Program-made: the position numbers and the translations under genes | NCBI GenBank assembly: GCA_038227745.1 | Contig: JBBRPS010000468.1 | Location: 1-8,294, forward strand | DNA length: 8,294 nucleotides | Source of the DNA: DASPXY01 sp038227745 | GTDB lineage: Bacteria; Planctomycetota; Planctomycetia; Gemmatales; Gemmataceae | Direction: 5' to 3' | Shown: in pieces, positions 1 to 5,648 of the stretch | Layout of the letters: the number at the start of each line of letters is the position of its first letter | How positions within the stretch are numbered: position 1 is the stretch's first letter | The notes under the pieces: generated by a model | The model's input: only the letters and a program-made list of their open reading frames with translations | Told to the model about the DNA's origin: nothing | Database searches by the model: none

Positions 1-413
1 CGCGCCGCCTCGACGTCGCCGTGGCGGGCCAAGTGTAAGGCCAGTTCGTTATCCGGCCCGCCGGTGTAATACGGGGGCAGGCTGGCGCTCTTTTCGGCGG
101 AATAGCGAGCTTCGCGCAGGACCGGGACGACGATCGGCAGGTGGAGGTCGGGCAAGAACGCCCGCGCCTGTCGGCCGTCCTCCTGGGCCTTGGCTTGCAG
201 CCGCACGCGGTCGGCGGTTTCCTCGGCCCGCGCCGCCAGGTCGGCGCGCGGGGCGTTCAGAAGGTCGGCGAGGGAAATGTCGATCGGCGGCGGACTCGCG
301 CGGCGCTCGGCCGCCTCGCCCTTCGCGCCTCCCTCCTCGACCGTGCCGGAGCCGCAGCCGGCGAAGAGCACGGCGAACACGGGGACCAACCCCAACAGCT
401 TCTCGGTACGCAT
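1..413 (-). CDS. Putative lipoprotein of unknown function, 5' part only (runs off the left edge)
   Basis: Reading the minus strand from the ATG at 413-411 gives 137 codons without a stop to the window edge. The N-terminus is a lipoprotein-type signal peptide: charged MRTEK, hydrophobic residues 6-18, then FAGC with the candidate lipidated cysteine at residue 20. The -3 residue is Phe, slightly off the usual Leu. Residues 21-45 are low-complexity Gly/Glu/Ala/Pro, a typical tether; residues 55-85 look helical and charged. The last visible stretch, DNELALHLARHGDVEAA (121-137), resembles the start of an ankyrin-type helical repeat, but one partial unit cannot settle this. The start is supported by GGGAGGG (plus-strand 419-425) five bases before the ATG. 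The gene is divergent from the beta-helix gene. The mature protein would sit on a membrane facing the periplasm or outside. Function is not recognised. Confidence 0.8.
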   Translation of the reverse strand, partial: MRTEKLLGLVPVFAVLFAGCGSGTVEEGGAKGEAAERRASPPPIDISLADLLNAPRADLAARAEETADRVRLQAKAQEDGRQARAFLPDLHLPIVVPVLREARYSAEKSASLPPYYTGGPDNELALHLARHGDVEAA

Positions 414-468
414 CGACGCCCTCCCGAAGACCACTTCGCGGCCGGCTGAGATTCTGAGCCGTTGCCCC

Positions 469-474
469 AATATA
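469..474 (-). promoter_or_regulatory. Possible -10 box for the lipoprotein gene
   Basis: On the minus strand this reads TATATT, an AT-rich hexamer isolated in GC-rich DNA and placed so that a transcript would start about 50 bases before the lipoprotein ATG. No good -35 hexamer lies 16-18 bases upstream (AGACCT or its neighbours). The call therefore rests on the -10 and its position alone. Confidence 0.25.
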
Positions 475-517
475 GGTCAGGGGAGGGCAAGAGGTCTGCG
501 TCGCCGCGCGACCACTC

Positions 518-571
518 CGGCTTGCCGCTTCGCACCTGCCCCATGCCGCGCGGGCGCGAAACGGTAAGCCG
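518..571. repeat. Imperfect 16-bp inverted repeat (hairpin candidate)
   Basis: Left arm CGGCTTGCCGCTTCGC (518-533) and right arm GCGAAACGGTAAGCCG (556-571) are reverse complements at 14 of 16 positions, separated by 22 bases. One mismatch becomes a G-U pair in RNA on either strand. The loop holds a perfect 8-bp palindrome, CCGCGCGG (546-553). No T-run follows on either side, so a classical intrinsic terminator is unlikely. It could be a dispersed REP-like element, an RNA structure or a protein-binding site; the sequence does not decide. Confidence 0.55.
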
Positions 572-690
572 TCGAATTCCCACCCGCCCCCGTGCTGCCA
601 GTCGTCCCGAGCGCCGCCGGCCTGCGACGGACGCCGTGTCCTCCTACTTCGAGTCTTCGCAACTCGTCAGGGAAAAAGTTGAAAATATGT

Positions 691-720
691 TTGACAATGC
701 TGAAGGGGGATGGGTAGTAT
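691..720 (+). promoter_or_regulatory. Sigma-70-type promoter for the beta-helix/WD40 pair
   Basis: A perfect -35 TTGACA (691-696) is followed after 18 bases by TAGTAT (715-720), which matches four of six positions of TATAAT including the key second A and final T. The -35 lies in an AT-rich pocket (about 671-700) that stands out from the GC-rich surroundings. The predicted transcription start near 727 leaves a leader of about 87 bases before the ATG at 814. The promoter points toward the beta-helix gene. Confidence 0.7.
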
Positions 721-813
721 CCTCGGACGACGAGGTTTGAGGAGAGCGCGGGTCGAGAAGCCCCTGGGCAGACGCCCGCGTTGTCCCTCGGCCGGTCCCC
801 GGGAGACGTTGCG
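721..813 (+). other. Predicted 5' leader with short inverted repeats
   Basis: Between the promoter and the start codon lie CCTCG (721-725) with CGAGG (731-735), partly at the expected transcription start, then CGCGGG (747-752) with CCCGCG (775-780), which encloses GCCC (760-763) and GGGC (766-769). The second set could form a nested stem in the mRNA. The stems are short and GC-rich DNA yields such pairs by chance. No known riboswitch class is recognised. Confidence 0.35.
801..806 (+). promoter_or_regulatory. Ribosome-binding site that fixes the beta-helix gene start at 814
   Basis: GGGAGA lies seven bases before the ATG at 814-816. An in-frame TTG at 781 would add 11 residues and has no comparable purine-rich site in front of it, so 814 is preferred. 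Confidence 0.65.
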
Positions 814-2829
814 ATGTCGAGCAGCCGTTGGTCGCGTTGGCTGAGGACTTCCTTCGCGGCGTCGTCCCCGGCCACGGGGACCGCAAGGCTGGCGGCGCGC
901 TTCCGTCCCGGCGTGGAAGCGCTCGAAGACCGTCTGGTGCTCACGACGTGGACGGTGACGTCGAACGGGGATGACGGGAGTTCGGGCACGCTGCGCTGGG
1001 CGATCATGCAGGCCAACGGCGGCACGAACGACACCGTCGCGTTCCACATCGGCAGTTACGGCCTGTCCCCGCCCATCATCCTCAGCGCCGGCCTGGGGGC
1101 GCTGCCCACCATCAGCCACCCCATGCTGATCGACGGTTTCTCGCAGGGCGGTCCGAACGGGCCGGGCACCTGGATCATCATCGACGGCGAGTATATCCCG
1201 GGCGCGAACGGGCTGACGGTCACTTCGGACGGCACCACGATTCAAGGACTGGCTATCGGCGCGTTCAAGGATGGCAGCGGCATCGAACTCAACGGCAACG
1301 CGGACGTCGTGGACGGCTGTTACCTCGGCCCCATTCCCATCGTCGGGGCGGGGGGCGATCTGCGCGTCCGACACGGGCAGCCGGTCTACGGGCCTTGGCC
1401 GCCGGCCGGCGCGGCAGCCCCGGCAGGGCAGCAGAACACAAACGACATCGGCGTGACGATTGACAAGGCGGACGCCGTCGTCAAGAACTCAACGGCGTCG
1501 GGAAACATTCAATACGGCGTTTACCTCAACGGGGCAGGCGCCCAAAGAGCCAAGGTCACAGCGAACAACATTGGCGTGGATAAAACCGGCCTGGCCGCGC
1601 AGGGGAACGGCGAGGCGGGGGTATTCGTGGCCGTCGATGCTTCGAACAATACGATCGGAGGCGTGGCTGCCGAGGCGAACGTGATTTCCGCGAACACTCG
1701 GTACGGCGTGTTGGTCTTCGGGGCCAACAACAATCGGATTCTGAGCAACAAGATCGGGCTCGGGAAAGACGGGACGACCGTCCTCGGCAACGGCCAAGAC
1801 GGCGTGGCGCTGTTGGCCGGCTCTACCGGCAACAACATCGGGGACGTCCAACGCGGGAATGTCATCTCCGGGAATGTGGGGAACGGCGTGCTGTTGTCCG
1901 GCGCCGACGTCACGAGCAACAAGATCTTCGGGAATCTGATTGGCACTTCCTCCCTCGGGAACGCCGCCAAGGGGAATGGGTCGAACGGCGTGTCCGTCGC
2001 CGGCGCGCCGGGGAACAAGGTGGGCGGCGCGAACGCGGGCCAAGGGAACGTCATCTCGGGCAACTCCAACCACGGAGTGCAGATCAGCGCGGCGGCCGCC
2101 CACAACAACGTCGTGGCCGGCAATAAGATCGGGCCGAACCAAGCCGGCACGGCCGCGCTCGGCAACACGAAGGACGGCGTCTACATCAACAATGCCAACA
2201 TGACTTTTGTGGGCGTCGCCGGCAACGGCCCGAGCAACATCATTTCCGGAAACAAGCAGTTGGGCGTCGAGATCGAGGTCGGCAACACCACCGGCGGGTT
2301 ATACTCCTCCCTGGGCCCCGACTTTACAGGATCGAATGCCATAGCAAATGTAAATGGCGGCGTGAGCGTCAGAGGACTTTCTAATACGATCGGCGGAACT
2401 TTGAATGCGGAAAGAAATGTCATATCTGGAAATGGGGCAACAGGTATCGGCAATATGGATTTCGGAGTTGTTATCCGTACATTGGGGGCTATTCCCCAGA
2501 CGACCGGAAACATTATTCAGGGCAACTATATAGGCACAGACGCGGCAGGAACGAAGGCTCTGGGCAACCGCAACGACGGCGTTTTCGTCGAACGCGGCGC
2601 CAACGGGAATATTATCGGCGGGACCACCGTCGCGGCGGGAAACGTCATCTCCGGGAACGGGGTGGGTGGCGCGAGCGGCTACGGAGTGTCGCTGGACAGC
2701 AGAAACAATGTAGTCCAGAACAATAAAATCGGCCTGTCTGTGGATGAAACGATCATCCTCGCGAACGATCGCGGTTGGCAAGAGGATACCGGTAATAACA
2801 ATCAATGGATAGATAATATCCATAATTAA
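814..2829 (+). CDS. Secreted/surface right-handed parallel beta-helix repeat protein with planctomycete extracellular motif
   Basis: The product has 671 residues. Residues 30-43 contain RFRPGVEALEDRLVL, the short N-terminal motif of planctomycete extracellular proteins (Planc_extracel type). It marks export in this phylum although no classical hydrophobic signal is seen. Residues 44-79, with SGTLRWAIMQAN, match the entry segment of many beta-helix proteins (compare SLREAI..AN). From about residue 140 on, the chain is Asn/Gly/Val-rich parallel beta-helix rungs with recurring elements of the type GNVISGN, NKI.GN.IG, ALGN..DGV and N.IGG. The key NVISGN element recurs at residues 289, 349, 412, 475, 535 and 610. 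Residues near 175-210 form a Pro/Ala/Gly-rich insert interrupting the helix. There is no obvious C-terminal anchor; the protein ends in NNQWIDNIHN. Such folds act as adhesins, surface fibres or carbohydrate-active proteins, but no catalytic residues can be assigned. The gene is followed after three bases by the WD40 gene. Internal base composition is uneven. Confidence 0.88.
   Translation: MSSSRWSRWLRTSFAASSPATGTARLAARFRPGVEALEDRLVLTTWTVTSNGDDGSSGTLRWAIMQANGGTNDTVAFHIGSYGLSPPIILSAGLGALPTISHPMLIDGFSQGGPNGPGTWIIIDGEYIPGANGLTVTSDGTTIQGLAIGAFKDGSGIELNGNADVVDGCYLGPIPIVGAGGDLRVRHGQPVYGPWPPAGAAAPAGQQNTNDIGVTIDKADAVVKNSTASGNIQYGVYLNGAGAQRAKVTANNIGVDKTGLAAQGNGEAGVFVAVDASNNTIGGVAAEANVISANTRYGVLVFGANNNRILSNKIGLGKDGTTVLGNGQDGVALLAGSTGNNIGDVQRGNVISGNVGNGVLLSGADVTSNKIFGNLIGTSSLGNAAKGNGSNGVSVAGAPGNKVGGANAGQGNVISGNSNHGVQISAAAAHNNVVAGNKIGPNQAGTAALGNTKDGVYINNANMTFVGVAGNGPSNIISGNKQLGVEIEVGNTTGGLYSSLGPDFTGSNAIANVNGGVSVRGLSNTIGGTLNAERNVISGNGATGIGNMDFGVVIRTLGAIPQTTGNIIQGNYIGTDAAGTKALGNRNDGVFVERGANGNIIGGTTVAAGNVISGNGVGGASGYGVSLDSRNNVVQNNKIGLSVDETIILANDRGWQEDTGNNNQWIDNIHN
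1678..2658 (+). repeat. Six diverged in-gene repeats encoding NVISGN beta-helix turns
   Basis: DNA related to AACGTCATCTCCGGGAAC recurs at 1678, 1858, 2047, 2236, 2416 and 2641. Spacings are 180, 189, 189, 180 and 225 bases, that is 60, 63, 63, 60 and 75 codons. Each unit would span about three beta-helix turns. The copies have diverged by synonymous and some non-synonymous changes, with the 2416 copy the most AT-rich. These are coding repeats, not a CRISPR array or a mobile element. Confidence 0.8.
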
Positions 2830-2832
2830 TCT

Positions 2833-5421
2833 ATGGCATCCCTTCCCCAGCGCCTGGTTCGGATTGCGATCCTCTGCCTCTGCGCGAAGACGTTACTTGG
2901 GACGGACGGGCGGGTGCGGCCTGCGACATCGTCCGGAGACGATCTCGCGAACCTCTCATTACTTCCCAAGCCGTCTCGTTCGGATTTCTTGGGCGATCCT
3001 CTACCGGAAGGGGCTTGTCTCCGACTCGGGACAACTCGACTTCGCTACACCGGCCAATTCCATTCCTTTCTCGATTCCGTGGCCTATTCCCCCGACGGGA
3101 AGGCCGTTGGGGTCGCTTCTGGCGGTTGGGGGGTGACCCTCTTCGACGCCACGTCAGGCTTGGCCCTCCCGAGGCTGGCGCTTGAGGACGTCGGGGCGCC
3201 AATCGCTTTCACCCCGGACGGCAATACCCTGATTGCGACGGACAGTCACAAGGCGCTCCACCTTCGGAGGCTCCGGTCGGGAAAGCAAGAGACGATCGAA
3301 ACAAAAGTACACGCGGCAACACTTGCCATTTCCTCGGACGGGAAGACGATCGCCATCGGCGACAGGGGGTTCGGCTGCGAGTTATTGCGGCTTGGCGCGG
3401 CGGCGCCCGATTCAATAATCCTTCGCCACGAATCAAGCCTGAGTGTGGCCGTCGCGATCTCGCCGGACGGAAAAACGATTGCCTCGGGCGGGGGATATTG
3501 GGATCCTTCCGATCATAGCGGCGTCCGCCTTTGGGACGCGGCCACGGGCAAACAAGTCGGCGAGTTGAAAGGGCACAGTGCGCCCGTCGTTTCGCTCGCT
3601 TTCGTCGATCAAGGCGCGACCCTTGTTTCGGCCAGCCTCGACAAGACGGTACGCTTCTGGGACATAAAGAAGCGCCAACAGACCGGCTCGATTAACACCC
3701 CCTTGCTCCGGATGACGGTCTCGCCGGACAAAAAACTGTTGGCGACCACCGACACGACGGACGTGATTCGCTTGTGGAGTGCGGATGGGGGTAAAAAAGT
3801 CAGCGAGTTTCCCGCGGGCGGCGCGTCGCTCCGGGCGATTGCGTTCTCCCCGGACGGGAGCCGGATTCTGGCTTGCGGGTATTCCCGCAGTATTCGTATT
3901 TGGGAGACGGCGACCGGGAGGGAGGTTCTGCCTCTGCCGGGGCATCATCATTCGGTCGTCACGGCTGCCTTCACTTCGGACGGCAAGACGTTGGTCTCGC
4001 GCGACCTCGGGACTACCGTCCGACTTTGGGATCCCGCGACGGGGAAGGAACGCCGCCAATTGACTCTCGGCCCCCCGTTATCCCTCAGCGGCGAAACGTC
4101 TGCCCCCGCGCTGGCCGTTTCCCCGGACGGCACCCGCCTGGCCGCCCTCAGGCAGGCGACCCCGTTCCAGAAAGACGCCGGCCTGCAAGTCTGGGACATC
4201 GGCTCGGGGGAGAAAACCGCCTACATAATCAATAATGCTTCGCCCTATTGGGGCTTTCGTTCCCTGGCCTTTGCCCCCGATAGCCAGACGGTTGCGGGTG
4301 CCTCCGGGGCGGTGCATCTCTTTTCGGCGACGTCCGGGAAGCCCGCCTCCCGGCTTCAGTCGTCCTCGCCCGGCGGCGCCATGAGCGTCGCCTTTTCCCC
4401 GGACGGACGGACGACGGCGGTGGGTATGGCCGTCCCCGAAGGCGTCCCGAGTCTCCAACTCTGGGACTGGATCACCGGGACGCCCATTCACACCTTGCCG
4501 GGCCACAAACGCCGAATTGTGGCCCTGTCGTTCTCGCCCGGCGGGCACATACTGGCTACTTGCGGGGGGAAATACACCAACAGTATCGTGGACGATGAGA
4601 TCCGCCTTTGGGACGTGGCCGGCGGCGCCCTCATCCGCACCTTGAAGGGGCACGAGGGAAGCGTCGCCTCCGTCGCTCTGTCGCCCGACGGCCGCCTGCT
4701 GGCCTCCGCCGGCGAGGACGACAAGACCGTGCGGCTCTGGGACGTCTTCACCGGCAACGAACTCGCCAAACTCGTCGGCCACGCCGGCCCGGTCCTCACC
4801 GTCGCCTTCTCCCCCGACGGCCACACGGTCGCCTCCGGCAGCGCCGACACCACCATCCTCCTCTGGGACGTCCGCCGCTACAAGGTCCGACCGCCCGCCG
4901 TCGATGCCACCCCGGCGATGTTGGCCGCGCTCTGGGCCGACCTGCGGCGGCGCGACGCGGCGACGGCCTACGCGGCGCTCTGGTCCCTCATCGGCGCCGG
5001 GGACAAGGCCATCGCCCTCCTGGCGAAGGAAGTGCGCCCCTCCCGCGCCCCCGACGCGGACCGCCTCGGGACGTGGGTCGCCGACCTCGACAGCAACGAT
5101 TTCGCCGCCCGCGAGGCCGCCGCCGCGGAATTGGCCCTGTTGGGACGCTTCGCCGAGCCGGCGCTGCGCAAGGCCAAGGAAGGAACCGCCTCGGCGGAAG
5201 TTCGGCGGCGGATCGATGACCTGTTGGATAAGCTCACGTCGCGAACGCTGACCGAGGACCAGTTGCGCGACGGCCGGGCGGTGCTGGCGCTGGAGCAGAT
5301 CGGGTCGCCGTCCGCCCGCGAGCTGCTCAAGCGACTGGCCGGCGGGGCGCCCCGTGTGCCGCTCACGACCGACGCCAAGGCCGCGCTGGCGCGCCTCGAA
5401 CGAGCCACTCCAGGCCGTTGA
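2833..5421 (+). CDS. Exported 14-blade WD40 repeat protein with planctomycete C-terminal helical domain
   Basis: The product has 862 residues. The N-terminus (MASLPQRLVR, then the hydrophobic stretch IAILCLCAKTLLG) is a weak signal peptide or anchor. Residues 54-71, GDPLPEGACLRLGTTRLR, are the lead-in seen before WD40 repeats in many planctomycete proteins. Between residues about 79 and 684 I count 14 WD40-like units, recognised by SPDGK-type turns and by closing motifs such as VRLWD; this fits two seven-bladed propellers. Units 2, 3 and 10 are degenerate and lack the WD pair. Residues about 690-862 are helical and charged, with a HEAT-like piece (SNDFAAREAAAAELALLG, then EPALRKA) and RAVLALEQIGSPSARELLK, a tail widespread on planctomycete WD40 proteins. 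Propellers usually bind proteins, and no enzyme domain is present. No Shine-Dalgarno precedes the ATG, so translation is probably coupled to the beta-helix gene. GC content rises sharply in the last third. Confidence 0.9.
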   Translation: MASLPQRLVRIAILCLCAKTLLGTDGRVRPATSSGDDLANLSLLPKPSRSDFLGDPLPEGACLRLGTTRLRYTGQFHSFLDSVAYSPDGKAVGVASGGWGVTLFDATSGLALPRLALEDVGAPIAFTPDGNTLIATDSHKALHLRRLRSGKQETIETKVHAATLAISSDGKTIAIGDRGFGCELLRLGAAAPDSIILRHESSLSVAVAISPDGKTIASGGGYWDPSDHSGVRLWDAATGKQVGELKGHSAPVVSLAFVDQGATLVSASLDKTVRFWDIKKRQQTGSINTPLLRMTVSPDKKLLATTDTTDVIRLWSADGGKKVSEFPAGGASLRAIAFSPDGSRILACGYSRSIRIWETATGREVLPLPGHHHSVVTAAFTSDGKTLVSRDLGTTVRLWDPATGKERRQLTLGPPLSLSGETSAPALAVSPDGTRLAALRQATPFQKDAGLQVWDIGSGEKTAYIINNASPYWGFRSLAFAPDSQTVAGASGAVHLFSATSGKPASRLQSSSPGGAMSVAFSPDGRTTAVGMAVPEGVPSLQLWDWITGTPIHTLPGHKRRIVALSFSPGGHILATCGGKYTNSIVDDEIRLWDVAGGALIRTLKGHEGSVASVALSPDGRLLASAGEDDKTVRLWDVFTGNELAKLVGHAGPVLTVAFSPDGHTVASGSADTTILLWDVRRYKVRPPAVDATPAMLAALWADLRRRDAATAYAALWSLIGAGDKAIALLAKEVRPSRAPDADRLGTWVADLDSNDFAAREAAAAELALLGRFAEPALRKAKEGTASAEVRRRIDDLLDKLTSRTLTEDQLRDGRAVLALEQIGSPSARELLKRLAGGAPRVPLTTDAKAALARLERATPGR

Positions 5422-5648
5422 CCGAATACCGTGGCGGCGACGGCCGATGAGGGGGTCAGGAAGAGGCAGGCGAGCAAAGCCGCGGCGTGGAAACAGCGCA
5501 TGATTCGCCTCGGGTGGTGGGCGGAAACGTCTACGACCAAGAGGCTACGCTACCACACGGCACGGGCGCGTGTCACACCCGATCTTTCCCGGCGAGACGT
5601 CACGTTTTTCCCTGGGACTTCCCGACGTCTCCCGGTATGCTGCTCTTC
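5422..5648. other. Intergenic region before the aminotransferase operon
   Basis: No gene and no clear intrinsic terminator for the WD40 gene is seen here. No convincing -35/-10 pair could be picked out, although a promoter for the downstream cluster is expected because base use and function change across the gap. The only clear structure is the inverted repeat at 5594-5631. The aminotransferase frame is open upstream to 5487, but the translated upstream stretch has no family resemblance. Confidence 0.5.
5594..5631. repeat. Perfect 8-bp inverted repeat just upstream of the aminotransferase start
   Basis: GAGACGTC (5594-5601) and GACGTCTC (5624-5631) are exact reverse complements separated by 22 bases; each contains the palindrome GACGTC. 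The centre-to-centre spacing is 30 bases, close to three helical turns, so a dimeric regulator could bind both arms on one face. The right arm ends 17 bases before the ATG at 5649, so an mRNA hairpin affecting translation is an alternative. A T-run (5605-5609) lies inside the loop, not after the stem, which argues against a terminator. Confidence 0.45.

Larger units (their letters stand above)
414..690. other. Divergent intergenic region, no gene supported
   Basis: This stretch separates the minus-strand lipoprotein from the promoter of the beta-helix gene. Short open frames cross it on both strands, but their translations are Arg/Pro/Ala-rich, typical of chance frames in GC-rich DNA, and none has a convincing start. 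It contains the lipoprotein ribosome-binding site (419-425), a possible minus-strand -10 box (469-474) and an inverted repeat (518-571). From about 572 to 660 I see nothing recognisable. Confidence 0.6.

Noticed and set aside
141..740. Plus-strand frames over the lipoprotein gene and intergenic region
   Set aside because: The minus strand carries a signal peptide, lipobox cysteine and ribosome-binding site; the plus-strand products are Arg/Pro-rich noise.
781..813. TTG at 781 as the start of the beta-helix gene
   Set aside because: The ATG at 814 has GGGAGA at good spacing, and the 11 extra residues show no conservation pattern.
477..1374. Minus-strand frames across the intergenic region and the beta-helix 5' end
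   Set aside because: The translations have no family features, they cover the plus-strand promoter, and they overlap the conserved planctomycete N-terminal motif on the other strand.
1678..2658. CRISPR-like regular repeats
   Set aside because: The repeats are diverged, 180-225 bases apart, in frame, and encode beta-helix turns.
2833..5421. ECF sigma factor or kinase fused to WD40 repeats, as often seen in planctomycetes
   Set aside because: No sigma-70 region 2/4 or kinase motifs precede the first blade; the N-terminus is a short hydrophobic segment.
5422..5520. Intrinsic terminator after the WD40 gene
   Set aside because: I could not find a stable stem followed by a T-run in this stretch.
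5487..5648. Upstream ATG at 5487 as the start of the aminotransferase
   Set aside because: The extra 54 residues do not resemble any class V N-terminus, whereas MDWTALRQQFPVTRR starts where the family normally starts.
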